From Deinococcus grandis (GTDB lineage Bacteria; Deinococcota; Deinococci; Deinococcales; Deinococcaceae), in NCBI RefSeq assembly GCF_001485435.1, contig NZ_BCMS01000003.1:24001-88000 (forward strand): 64,000 bases of DNA. The letters run 5' to 3'. The position numbers and the translations under genes are program-made. The notes beneath the pieces were generated by a model. That model had not been told where the DNA came from. It saw only the letters and a list, made by a program, of their open reading frames with translations, and ran no database searches. Below, in pieces: positions 56,875 through 64,000 of the stretch; positions within the stretch are counted from its first letter, which is position 1, and each line of letters begins with the position of its first letter.

Positions 56875-58004
56875 GACCACAGGACAGCGTGGAGTTGAAT
56901 CATGCGGCTTGAACACATGGTTCGATCCGACAGCGGAGCAGTTCCGCGATCGTCCAGGCGTGATCCGTCACACCTGCTGCCATCCCCGGCGTTCGATCCA
57001 CCCACCGACCATTCACCTGCACCCGAAGTGACCGATGTGGACGAATGAGGTTGTACGCCGCCAACACCAGGAAGAAGTGACGTTCCAGTCGCTCGCCGTC
57101 GCTCCCGGCATGCCGGGAGCGACGGACCAGTGCCGGCAACCACGTCCGGAGGGTCGCGTTCAACCGTTCCACGAATGCGGTGTTCACGGTACCCGGGCGA
57201 CCTTGCGACGCTTCGATCAGGTGCAGCGCTTCGAAGAGATCACCGAATGCGATGCGTCGCTCGATTCGGTCACGGGAGGTTCGTTTCACGACCTGCACGA
57301 TGTGCAACTCCGCCCAGGGCACCAACGCTGGGCGCCCACGGCGCCCAGTGTGCCGCGGCGTCCGGAACATCCTGAGAACCTGTGTTTTCCACGCGCCGTA
57401 TCCATCTGTTGCCCACAGCACTGGTGATTGAAGCTGTGCAGCGCAGTGCACCTGATTCACGACCTCGGCGATCAGGGCGTGCGTTCGCTCAGCAGCGAAC
57501 GCACCCCACAGGAGCAGTCGTGAGGAGACACAGACGGCCGTTGCCAGCCACCGCACGCCCCGTTGGGTCCGACACCAGAGTTCGTCCGCCTGCACCTGCC
57601 CGAGATGCAACTGGCCCTGACAGACAAGGTGCTCGTGAACACGCTGCGCGTGTTCACCGGCTTTCCTCACCCAGTCGGCCAGTGTGCGCTCGTCGATCTT
57701 GAAGGCCATGACCACTGCTGGGATGGGGCAACCGAAGGTGAGGAGGGTCAGGACCAGTTGGACGATGTTCGGATCGGTCTTGAGTCGATAGAGCGGTGTG
57801 CCGTGCGTCGCGGTGAACGTCGTGTGGCAGCGATGACAGCGGTATCGAGCGTCGCGACGGGAATGAACGCCCACTCTGGTGGGCGACGGGCAATACGGGC
57901 ATCGGGGCGTATCATCAGTGCGTCGGGAAGAGGGAGTTGGCTGCATACCACTCCATCTTCCCGATCTCGTTGCTCATCACTCCACGCTGTCCTGTGGTTC
58001 TACC
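56870..58004 (-). mobile_element. Insertion sequence, 1135 bp, with 26-bp terminal inverted repeats
   Basis: Terminal inverted repeats at 56870-56895 and 57979-58004 (begin GGTAGRACCACAGG; one mismatch). Flanked by an 8-bp direct repeat GATCCAGC at 56862-56869 and 58005-58012. One transposase gene. An 8-bp duplication, single gene and zinc-ribbon DDE transposase are compatible with the IS1595 or IS1 families; the exact family was not determined. Intact ends and frame suggest a recent insertion. Confidence 0.92.
56900..57946 (-). CDS. DDE transposase of the insertion sequence
   Basis: The protein has 348 aa. N-terminal zinc ribbon (CPYCPSPTRVGVHSRRDARY then RCHRC), a helix-turn-helix part (FGCPIPAVVMAFKIDERTLA, DWVRKAGEHAQRVH) and a DDE core: QVQADELWCRT, LWATDGYGAWKTQV, VNTAFVERLNATLR, ending NLIRPHRSLR. 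The ATG at 57946 lies 33 nt inside the right inverted repeat. Frame intact, so probably active. Confidence 0.9.
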   Translation of the reverse strand: MQPTPSSRRTDDTPRCPYCPSPTRVGVHSRRDARYRCHRCHTTFTATHGTPLYRLKTDPNIVQLVLTLLTFGCPIPAVVMAFKIDERTLADWVRKAGEHAQRVHEHLVCQGQLHLGQVQADELWCRTQRGVRWLATAVCVSSRLLLWGAFAAERTHALIAEVVNQVHCAAQLQSPVLWATDGYGAWKTQVLRMFRTPRHTGRRGRPALVPWAELHIVQVVKRTSRDRIERRIAFGDLFEALHLIEASQGRPGTVNTAFVERLNATLRTWLPALVRRSRHAGSDGERLERHFFLVLAAYNLIRPHRSLRVQVNGRWVDRTPGMAAGVTDHAWTIAELLRCRIEPCVQAA

Positions 58005-58012
58005 GATCCAGC

Positions 58013-58326
58013 AGTCCGCGCTGGTAAAAGAGGGCATTGACGTGCAGGGCAGTCTGATGTCTGCCCGATCGGCTGAGGAAAGTATGCAGGCGACGATTCA
58101 GGGATTGGAAGTGTCAAGGCGAAGTGAGCGGATTGCTGTCCGCGCAGCGTGGATGACCTTTGTCTCCATCTTGATCGCCATCGCGACACTCTGGATTACT
58201 GCGGACTGGAGCAAGTTCAAGCGCTCGCCGGCGCCCCCGGCGCAGTCCCTTCAGAGCACGCTCGTCGCAGATTCGGATTTTGGAGTGACCTACAAGGATC
58301 AACGCAGACCCCTGCTCAAACCTTGA
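58013..58326 (+). pseudogene. 3' part of the IS-interrupted gene
   Basis: Continues the frame of 55717-56862 after the element: QSALVKEGIDVQGSLMSARS, SEERIAVRAAW-like helix, membrane helix MTFVSILIAIATLWITADW, then a short tail to a stop at 58324-58326. Has no start of its own. The original protein was membrane-anchored at the C-terminus. Confidence 0.75.
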
Positions 58327-58507
58327 CGAGGCGCACCCCACGGCCATCCACGGGAAGCGCGGCCACCAGATCGAACGGACGTTCAGTGTCGCGCAGGTGA
58401 CCGACATGCATCTGCTGGGCTCTTTCCCCAAGAAGTTACCCACAGTGTGGTTCGGGGTGGCAGGCCGACTGGCCGAGGGACTGGAGAACCTCACGGACGT
58501 GGACTGA
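58284..58507 (+). pseudogene. Fragment duplicated from the lexA-divergent gene
   Basis: This frame reads INADPCSNLDEAHPTAIHGK, then ERTFSVAQVTDMHLLGSFPK, then LAEGLENLTDVD-stop, matching the last two thirds of the protein at 55382-55675 (FSVAQVTDVRLLGTFP, LENLTDVE). No start is present and the upstream part is lost, so it is a remnant overlapping the end of the interrupted gene. Confidence 0.8.
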
Positions 58508-58581
58508 CCAGTCTCCCGCAAAATACTCCCCGTCGAGCGGGTCCGGCTGGAGGCATCGGCTTCCATCCCGGCCACGTCGCG

Positions 58582-59937
58582 TCAGGTCTGCCGGTCCGGT
58601 GGCGTGGCCGCCCTGGGCAGCGACCCGAACGCGTCGATCCAGCTCAGCAGCACGTCATCCCGCAACACCACGAACCGTCCCTCGCGCAGCGTGGACGTTG
58701 ACTGCCGCTCCCCGCACGCGAGGCACCGGTTGACCAGCGGCCCGCGGCGGCCGTCCCGTCCCCGGTCGCACTCCGCCACTGGGGAGAATGCCTCAGCGTC
58801 CCTGACGACCAGGCGTGAGTCCAGGCACAGGATCGCCCGCTGGCACTTCCAGCAGCGGCGCGCGATCAGCGTCTGCCCTTTCCAGCGGTGCAGGCGGCCC
58901 GCGACGTCCGGGCAGTGCCGCTGGAGGTACTGGCAGGCCGTGCGCAGCACCGGCGCGTTCCGCGTCATGATGGGCAGCGCGTACGTGTTGAAGGGCTTGA
59001 GCAGCCACGCCCCGAAGACCGGTCGCTGCTCGGCCAGCCGCGCTGCCTGCATCGCCTGATACGCCTGCTGCTCCCGCTCATGAACCTCCGCGGCCTGCGC
59101 CAACGCTTCCGCTCGCTCTCGCGCCAACGCGGCCCGCTCCTGCTCAGCCTTGAGGGCCGCCTTCCTGTACGTGTCGCGGTCAGCGGCGCACTGCGGGCAC
59201 CACCAGCCGGGCCGGAAGGAAATGCCTTCCCGGCGACTCTCGAACACTTTGGACTGCAGCCGGGTGGGCGGCACCCGAACGTAACTGCGTCCTTCGACAA
59301 TGGGCAGACTGGCCAGCCACCGCTCCAACCGGTCGGGGACCTCCGCGCGCGTGGCCCGTAGGCTCCGGCGGAGGTCGTCCTCCTCATGCGCGGTGAATGT
59401 GGAATCCACGACGGGCTGGAGCACGTATGGATCCTGCGCTGTGGCGTCCGCCTGCAGTTCCAGCCAGGGGACGTCCAGGGTGGCGGCCTTCACGGTGTCC
59501 ACCCGGTGGCTGACGAACACCTCGAAGCCCACGCTCACCGCGCCGTCTCGGATCGTGGCGACGTCGAGGACGAAGGAACCGAGGCGCTGCTCGGCGCGGA
59601 CCTCGTCGTAGGGTGGCAGCTCCCAGACCTCGTCGTGGGTGGCGTCACAGGCGTGCCGCTGGCACGCGCGTCGTAGGACGAACGGCCGCGCGCGGAGCGT
59701 CAGTGCTTCCTGGAGGCGCATTTTCGCGGCGATGTGCAGCACGCTCTCCCCCGCGCAGGGGCTGCCTGGCTGGTGGGCGAAGTGGGCAGCGACGTGATGA
59801 CCTCGCCGTTCATGCGCCCGGCGGTACGAGACAGGGTCATGGCATTGTAGGCAGAAGTAGGCGCCACGTCCCGTGACGTGGCCGGGATCGACGAGGTCAC
59901 CGTGAGCGTCAGCAGCGTATGGGACAGCGCGGGCCAT
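58582..59937 (-). CDS. CoiA-like competence/nuclease family protein
   Basis: The protein has 451 aa. The N-terminus has the CoiA pattern: AYFCLQCHDPVSYRRAHERR, AAHFAHQPGSPCAGESVLHI, AAKMRLQEAL, then a nuclease-like YDEVRAEQRLGSFVLDVATI and GFEVFVSHRVDTVKAATL. A long coiled coil (about 265-310) precedes a C-terminal region with three Cys pairs (CPQCAADRD, CWKCQRAI, CLACGERQ), probably zinc ribbons. CoiA acts in recombination of incoming DNA during transformation. ATG 59937 has TATGCT 5 nt upstream (leaderless); a longer start at 59982 is rejected. Its presence with pili and SSB fits DNA uptake. Confidence 0.65.
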   Translation of the reverse strand: MARAVPYAADAHGDLVDPGHVTGRGAYFCLQCHDPVSYRRAHERRGHHVAAHFAHQPGSPCAGESVLHIAAKMRLQEALTLRARPFVLRRACQRHACDATHDEVWELPPYDEVRAEQRLGSFVLDVATIRDGAVSVGFEVFVSHRVDTVKAATLDVPWLELQADATAQDPYVLQPVVDSTFTAHEEDDLRRSLRATRAEVPDRLERWLASLPIVEGRSYVRVPPTRLQSKVFESRREGISFRPGWWCPQCAADRDTYRKAALKAEQERAALARERAEALAQAAEVHEREQQAYQAMQAARLAEQRPVFGAWLLKPFNTYALPIMTRNAPVLRTACQYLQRHCPDVAGRLHRWKGQTLIARRCWKCQRAILCLDSRLVVRDAEAFSPVAECDRGRDGRRGPLVNRCLACGERQSTSTLREGRFVVLRDDVLLSWIDAFGSLPRAATPPDRQT

Positions 59938-60023
59938 ACGCCAGCATAGACGTTGGCCCTCAAGATGGCCGCCTCGGAACACCCGTCACGGTCTGACCGG
60001 CCTGGCCCCTCTAGCCTGACAGT

Positions 60024-60305
60024 ATGAGCGAGCCGCCCCTGCAACCGGTGCTGCTGGTGATCGTGCCGCCGGACTGGGAGGCTGATCCGGCGGCGCTCGC
60101 TGAGTTGCGCCGGTGCCTGGCGGATGAGTTCGGCGCGCGACTGAGCTTGAGACAGGGCACAGTGCCGATGCGGGAACCGCTGCCGCTCTACTGCGGGGTG
60201 TGGCCGGACAGCGTCAGGTGGCACGCCCGACGGGAGGTCAGGCCCCGGCTCGCGCAAGCCTTTTTCAACCTGGACTGGCTGAACCTAGATGACGCGGCCG
60301 TCTGA
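60024..60305 (+). CDS. Unknown 93-aa protein
   Basis: Globular and unrecognised (PVLLVIVPPDWEADPAALAEL, YCGVWPDSVRWHARREVRPR, QAFFNLDWLNLDDAAV). TAGCCT lies 6 nt before ATG 60024, so the mRNA is probably leaderless. Followed by a frameshifted gene in the same direction. Confidence 0.6.
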   Translation: MSEPPLQPVLLVIVPPDWEADPAALAELRRCLADEFGARLSLRQGTVPMREPLPLYCGVWPDSVRWHARREVRPRLAQAFFNLDWLNLDDAAV

Positions 60306-60323
60306 GGCGATGCGCTTGGCCGT

Positions 60324-60739
60324 GTGAACGAGGCCGAGATGGAAGTGGTGTTGATGCCGGGCGTGGACGGTCAGACGGCGCTGGTGCGTCTACCGGACTC
60401 CAATGAGGAATCTTGGCCCCTCGCCTCACGGCGGCCGATCGCCCAGGGGCGTCTGTGCAGCCCCTGCCGCCCATGCCCCCTGCGCTGCTGGCCCGGACGG
60501 CGGCCGAGCTGCTGGAGCAGGTGTGGGCCGCGCTCGAAGGGGACGGTGGGATCCTGGCGCTGCTGAAAGACCTCGCGGCCCTCCCTGAGATGGCGGGCGG
60601 CCTTGATCCCGCGCACGCGAGGACGGTACTGGAGCCGCTGGATGACGCGCGGGGTCTGCTGGGCACGCTGGTGATGTTGCACAAGAGAGCGCGGCGGCAG
60701 CAGGCCGCACGCCCAAAGGGTGACTCCTCAGAGGTTTGA
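60324..60739 (+). pseudogene. Probable frameshifted gene
   Basis: GTG 60324 reads NEAEMEVVLMPGVDGQTALV, then RLPDSNEESWPLASRRPIAQ in good codons. After a run of four G at about 60445 the good frame shifts by one to SVQPLPPMPPALLARTAAEL, then LEQVWAALEGDGGILALLKD and an end at 60739. One extra G would restore a protein of about 138 aa. Either a real frameshift or a homopolymer sequencing error. Confidence 0.5.
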
Positions 60740-60930
60740 GACACGCGCGGTAGCAGTGACTTCAGTCGGGTAGTCCCCTCAGATCACGGCCAGGGTACTG
60801 CCCGCCCTAACGAAGCCCGCATGATCTGCCCCGAGTGCATCTGCACACCCTGAACCGGCACCGCACGCGGCGCCGGTCGAATGCACTTCAAACCACGGCA
60901 GGCCACTACTACCCCGGGCAGACTGCACCC

Positions 60931-61707
60931 ATGATCCGCGAGCAACTCACAGCGCCGTCCCCGCAGGACCTCGCGGCGTTCCTCAACCGTCATACGCGCA
61001 CCCGCGATTGTCTGATTCAGGTGGCCGGGCTGGCCGAGGTCACCTACCTGGGTCGCGCAGCCAGTACGGCCGATCTGGGGGCATACCTGGTGCTGATCAA
61101 GCAGGACGGCAGCCTACAGATCCATCACCCGACCGGCATCAAGCCGATGAACTGGCAACCGAAAACGGACCGCATCACAGCGGAAGTCGCAGAGGACGTG
61201 TGCATGTTGCTGGCCTCCCGGCGGAGTCCGGAGGAACTCGTGCAGGTGGTGTTCCTGGAACCGCAGGTGGCCCTCGCGTTGGAGCTCGCACAGGCTGGGG
61301 GGTTCGTCCTGAAGGGTTCCGAAGCGCAGATGCAGCAGGCCCTGGCGGATCACCCGGAGTTGATCGAGCCCGGCCTGCGGGTCCTGAACCGGGAACTCAT
61401 GGTGGAGTCCGGCGGTATCGACCTGTACGCGCAAGACGCGCAGGGCCGCTATGTGGTCGTCGAACTCAAACGCGGCCGCGCGACCCAGCACGCCGTGTCC
61501 CAGCTGGCCCGGTACGTTCGGTCCGTGCAGCAGACCCTCGGCAATCAGGCGACCGTGCGGGGCATTCTGGCTGGGCCGTCCATCACGGCGCCCGCGCGCC
61601 TGGAACTGGAGAACCGTGGGCTGGAATTCCGCGAGATCTCCGCGCTCCCCGAGCAGGCGGCCAGTGCCCTTCCTGTGACCGCGCAGCCCTCCTTGTTTGA
61701 CCCCTGA
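60931..61707 (+). CDS. nucS: NucS/EndoMS endonuclease
   Basis: The protein has 258 aa. Family PF01939 pattern: YLGRAASTADLGAYLVLIKQ, DGSLQIHHPTGIKPMNWQP in the N-terminal DNA-binding domain, and the RecB-like nuclease core SGGIDLYAQDAQGRYVVVEL then KRGRATQHAVSQLARYV with D, E and K. Ends ASALPVTAQPSLFDP, a clamp-binding-like tail. NucS cuts mismatched or branched DNA. ATG 60931 is chosen by family start (MIREQLTAPSPQDLAAFL). Expected length for the family is about 250 aa. Confidence 0.9.
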   Translation: MIREQLTAPSPQDLAAFLNRHTRTRDCLIQVAGLAEVTYLGRAASTADLGAYLVLIKQDGSLQIHHPTGIKPMNWQPKTDRITAEVAEDVCMLLASRRSPEELVQVVFLEPQVALALELAQAGGFVLKGSEAQMQQALADHPELIEPGLRVLNRELMVESGGIDLYAQDAQGRYVVVELKRGRATQHAVSQLARYVRSVQQTLGNQATVRGILAGPSITAPARLELENRGLEFREISALPEQAASALPVTAQPSLFDP

Positions 61708-61734
61708 CACGCCCCCGAGCACCCCACCAACGAC

Positions 61735-61762
61735 ACGGGCACGCGCAGTGGCGCGTGCCCGT
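61735..61762. terminator. Hairpin after nucS
   Basis: ACGGGCACGCGC-AGTG-GCGCGTGCCCGT, perfect 12-bp stem between convergent genes, 27 nt after the nucS stop. No T-run, so an intrinsic terminator is only possible. Confidence 0.5.
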
Positions 61763-61778
61763 GCAACTCATGGACCGA

Positions 61779-61949
61779 TCAGGGCTGGCAGATCGGGCAG
61801 TAGGACGACGGACTGACCGACGGCGTGATGAACGTGACGCTCTGCGTCGAGTACTCCAGGCCGTCTGCGGGCGGGTACACGGGGTACGCGCCGGCCACGC
61901 AGGCGAGAGCGGGGATCAGGGTCAGCAGAACAGTACGGAACTTCTTCAT
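61779..61949 (-). CDS. Small secreted protein ending in a CPIC motif
   Basis: The protein has 56 aa. Signal peptide MKKFRTVLLTLIPALACVAG (about 1-21). Mature part of about 35 residues: AYPVYPPADGLEYSTQSVTF, ITPSVSPSSYCPICQP, a CxxC near the C-terminus. CGAGGT lies 6 nt upstream of ATG 61949. The 24 nt around its start (61937-61960) match 36056-36079 at the secreted pilus-operon gene in 23 positions, so the two share a recent translation-start module. It follows the pilin array in the same direction. Unknown; CxxC suggests metal or thiol chemistry. Confidence 0.65.
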   Translation of the reverse strand: MKKFRTVLLTLIPALACVAGAYPVYPPADGLEYSTQSVTFITPSVSPSSYCPICQP

Positions 61950-62050
61950 GGATTACCTCGAGGGAATGAGACGCGAAGGGTACGGGCGGACACGGCGGGT
62001 AGCGCGGGAGGCGCGCGACTCCGCGCACAGAGCCTGGGACGGGGCATGGC

Positions 62051-62488
62051 TCAGTACGGGAAGAGGGTGTTCAGTCGGTCGCCGCTCGCCACGGGGCTGG
62101 GGGAAGTCAGCCAGTAACGGTAGAAGCCGGTGCCTCTGGGGTGGAAGGCTGTGAACGCGAAACTGACGTCGTTCGCGCCACTCATGAGGTACGCGGCCGT
62201 GGCGGCGGTGGGGGACGTGGCGTGCACGCCGACCTGCACGCCCGCGTCCCGGCACGCTTCCCTGACGTCCGGTCCCAGTTGCGCTGGATCGCTGGTGTAG
62301 GACCCGGTGCCCGCGCGGTACGGGATCTGCGCGGCGACGATGGCCCGGCCGCACTGCTGGGCGGCCACGTTGTACGGTCGCTTCTGCGCGTCACTGAAGG
62401 TGGGGAGCAGGATGGCGGCGAGGACACCAATGATGGCGATCACCACGAGGAGTTCGATCAGGGTGAAACCTTGGGCGTGCTGCTTCAT
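62051..62488 (-). CDS. Type IV major-pilin-like protein (tandem array, fourth)
   Basis: The protein has 145 aa. Leader MKQHAQG then FTLIELLVVIAIIGVLAAIL with Glu5. The conserved stretch LPTFSDAQKRPYNVAAQQCG and LGPDVREACRDAGVQVG follow; the C-terminal half differs from its tandem relatives and ends DRLNTLFPY. Two Cys fit the pilin pattern. ATG 62488 has AGGAG 7 nt upstream. The same frame is open upstream for 76 more codons (see 62489-62719). Confidence 0.88.
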   Translation of the reverse strand: MKQHAQGFTLIELLVVIAIIGVLAAILLPTFSDAQKRPYNVAAQQCGRAIVAAQIPYRAGTGSYTSDPAQLGPDVREACRDAGVQVGVHATSPTAATAAYLMSGANDVSFAFTAFHPRGTGFYRYWLTSPSPVASGDRLNTLFPY

Positions 62489-62719
62489 GGGCGGCTCCTG
62501 ACTCTGGGACTGGAGGTGCGTCACGCGCTGCGTTTCGCGGGTGATGTCCTGCAACTGGGTGTGCAGGTCCGCGTGGCGACGCTGGAGGTTGACGTGCACG
62601 TCGGGAGTGGGGTGGGCGAGGGCGATGCGGGCGAGGTGGTCGAGTTCCTGGGCGACGCGGGTGAGGTCCTGGGTGAGCTGCGCGTGGCGGTCATGCAGGA
62701 CCCGGGGGTCGGGGCGCAT
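62489..62719 (-). other. 77-codon in-frame coiled-coil extension upstream of a pilin
   Basis: ATG 62719 overlaps the preceding pilin stop as TGATG and opens RPDPRVLHDRHAQLTQDLTR, then VAQELDHLARIALA, LQRRHADLHTQLQDITRETQ, reading without a stop into the pilin at 62488. It is heptad-rich and cytosolic in type. Either a fused N-terminal extension, which would be odd for a prepilin, or coding sequence for a separate product whose stop was lost. The internal ribosome site favours pilin initiation at 62488. Confidence 0.4.
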
Positions 62720-63138
62720 CAGTAGGTGCTGTACTGGCGGAGTTTCCAGCCGTCGCCAGTGCTGGTGTAGTACGACGCGCTGCCCCGGCGGCTGTACACC
62801 CAGAAGTTGTAGTTGAGGGTGTCCGCGCCGATCGCGCCGTTCCCGGCCTGCCCGGTACCGGGCGCGAATCCTGCGGCGTAACTCTGGATTTCCACGCCCG
62901 CGCAGGCCTCGGTGACGTCGGCGCCCAGCGCGGCCGGGGAGGTCGCGTAGGTGCCCGTGCTGATCTTGTGGGTGGTCTGCGCGGTAATGATCGCCCGCCC
63001 GCACTGGACGGCGGCAGTGTCATGCGGTTTCTTCTGCGCGCCTGCGAAGGTGGGGAGCAGGATGGCGGCGAGGACGCCGATGATGGCCATGACGACGAGG
63101 AGTTCGATGAGGGTGAAGCCCTGTGTGCGACTGGTCAT
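62719..63138 (-). CDS. Type IV major-pilin-like protein (tandem array, third)
   Basis: The protein has 139 aa. Leader MTSRTQG then FTLIELLVVMAIIGVLAAIL. Conserved LPTFAGAQKKPHDTAAVQCG and LGADVTEACAGVEIQ, then a variable end (NYNFWVYSRRGSASYYTSTG, WKLRQYSTY). The ATG overlaps the preceding stop as TGATG, so it is co-translated with its neighbour. Confidence 0.88.
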   Translation of the reverse strand: MTSRTQGFTLIELLVVMAIIGVLAAILLPTFAGAQKKPHDTAAVQCGRAIITAQTTHKISTGTYATSPAALGADVTEACAGVEIQSYAAGFAPGTGQAGNGAIGADTLNYNFWVYSRRGSASYYTSTGDGWKLRQYSTY

Positions 63139-63608
63139 CAGAGGCCCCAGGCGGACCAGCGGAGGAAGCGGAGTTTGCAGCCCTGCGAACCGCAGACCGA
63201 ATCGTCACTGTTGGAGACGAACGCGCCGCTGCCCCGGCTGTTCGCCACGAAGAACGAGGGGAGGCCTTTGCTGTCGAGGCTCGTGATGGCGTACTCGGTC
63301 CCGGCGGTGGAGGTGGGCACGGCGTACGGCATGACGCGCTGCCCCGCGCAGGCCTCGCGGACATCCGCGCCGAGGACGTCTGGGGAGAAGGGCGCGGCGG
63401 GGAGTGCGCCGCCGTTCCCGGCGCGGTACGCCACGGCGCCCGTGATGATGGCCCGGCCGCACTGGAGGGCGGCGGTGTCGTTGGGTTTTTTCTGCGCGTC
63501 ACTGAAGGTGGGGAGCAGGATGGCGGCGAGGACGCCGATGATGGCGATGACCACAAGGAGTTCGATGAGGGTGAAGCCCTGCGTGCGGTGGGGTGCGGGT
63601 GTGTTCAT
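63138..63608 (-). CDS. Type IV major-pilin-like protein (tandem array, second)
   Basis: The protein has 156 aa. Leader MNTPAPHRTQG then FTLIELLVVIAIIGVLAAIL. Conserved LPTFSDAQKKPNDTAALQCG and LGADVREACAGQRVM, then a variable end with an extra Cys pair (DDSVCGSQGCKLRFLRW). AGGAGACTCAAC precedes ATG 63608. The first 40 codons are nearly identical at DNA level to the other copies. Confidence 0.88.
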   Translation of the reverse strand: MNTPAPHRTQGFTLIELLVVIAIIGVLAAILLPTFSDAQKKPNDTAALQCGRAIITGAVAYRAGNGGALPAAPFSPDVLGADVREACAGQRVMPYAVPTSTAGTEYAITSLDSKGLPSFFVANSRGSGAFVSNSDDSVCGSQGCKLRFLRWSAWGL

Positions 63609-63624
63609 GTTGAGTCTCCTGGGG

Positions 63625-64000
63625 TTACCAGCGGTAGAGGCGATTGAGGCGTTCACCGGTGCTGGTGGCGCTCTCCTGGTTGAAGAGGTAGTAGCCGGTG
63701 CCGCGCGGGTGGAAGACCTGGAAGGCGTAATTCGTGGCGCTTGTAGAAACCGCCTGACTCACCCCGGCGCCCGGGTTGTCGGCGCGGACGTTATTCAGCG
63801 CGACGCTGACACCTGCCGTGGTGCAGGACTCCTGCACGTCTGGGCCCATGTCCGTGAGCGCTGAGGCGTACGAACCGCGGGTGAGGTTGGCGGTGGCCTG
63901 GAACGCGACGATGGCCCGCCCGCACTGCAGGGCAGCGGTGTCGTTGGGTCGCTTCTGCGCGTCACTGAAGGTGGGCAGGAGGATGGCGGCGAGGACACCA
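63625..64000 (-). CDS. Type IV major-pilin-like protein (tandem array, first), 5' end beyond the window
   Basis: The frame is open from the right edge: VLAAILLPTFSDAQKRPNDT, AALQCGRAIVAFQATANLTR, MGPDVQESCTTAGVSVALN, ending GERLNRLYRW. The leader and first residues lie outside. It ends 17 nt before the next pilin gene and is clearly the same family. Confidence 0.85.
   Translation of the reverse strand, partial: GVLAAILLPTFSDAQKRPNDTAALQCGRAIVAFQATANLTRGSYASALTDMGPDVQESCTTAGVSVALNNVRADNPGAGVSQAVSTSATNYAFQVFHPRGTGYYLFNQESATSTGERLNRLYRW

Noticed and set aside
1..64000. rRNA or tRNA genes
   Set aside because: No rRNA-like stretch and no cloverleaf with a TTCRA arm was noticed on either strand by eye; a tRNA search program would be decisive.

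Overview
The window looks like part of a large, GC-rich (roughly two-thirds G+C by eye) plasmid or second replicon of a Deinococcus species. The evidence is a Deinococcus-type single-stranded DNA-binding protein with two OB folds, a lexA / Y-family polymerase / dnaE2 mutagenesis cassette, a NucS endonuclease, very common leaderless genes (a -10-like hexamer 5 to 7 nt before the start codon), and a replication initiator next to an iteron array. No rRNA, tRNA or CRISPR was seen. The species was not determined.

Layout. 1-1.4 kb: a secreted protein cut by the window edge and a lipoprotein. 1.4-5.8 kb: an operon for a small membrane protein, a large protein with a sigma-70 region 2-like stretch, and a protein whose C-terminus is a GreA-like domain. 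5.9-6.8 kb: a GNAT acetyltransferase and a VOC protein. 6.9-8.4 kb: ssb and a 60-aa protein. This short operon carries the same kind of 5' leader and 3' element as the sigma/Gre operon. 8.4-12.8 kb: a five-gene primase-polymerase operon. It is separated from a divergent STAND-type regulator (13.1-15.8 kb) by an AT-rich region with six copies of a TCAGACTTGGAGA motif. 15.7-24.4 kb: a C39-like peptidase, prepilin-like minor pilins and secreted proteins. 24.8-26.6 kb: ten iterons and the replication initiator. 26.6-28.1 kb: two paralogous unknown proteins. 28.4-33.4 kb: a cassette with a helical-repeat protein, two tiny Sec-exported Cys-Cys peptides, an M3-family peptidase and two membrane proteins. 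33.5-45.0 kb: a complete type IV pilus assembly operon (pilB, pilT, pilM/N-like, pilO, pilP-like, pilQ, a secreted protein, a 70-aa membrane protein, pilC). 45.1-48.0 kb: an HD-GYP protein and membrane proteins. 48.2-49.2 kb: a tyrosine recombinase. 49.7-55.3 kb: the lexA mutagenesis cassette. 55.3-58.5 kb: a gene cut by an insertion sequence, plus a duplicated gene fragment. 58.6-61.7 kb: a CoiA-like protein and NucS. 61.8-64 kb: four tandem prepilin genes and a small secreted protein.

How it fits together. Fourteen sites share a promoter-like pattern: GTCACCCC (or a close variant), exactly 9 nt, a hexamer with invariant A2 and T6, and usually 6-7 nt before the start codon. They precede pilus, pilin, secretion, c-di-GMP and replication-initiator genes, so much of the window looks like one regulon. 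The plasmid also encodes a diverged sigma-like protein and a Gre-like protein. These could be the plasmid's own transcription apparatus, but that link is inference. Three genes or operons (pilB, rep, recombinase) start with an 8-21 codon leaderless mini-ORF that overlaps the main start codon as ATGA. Downstream, most genes of the pilus operon are coupled in the same way.
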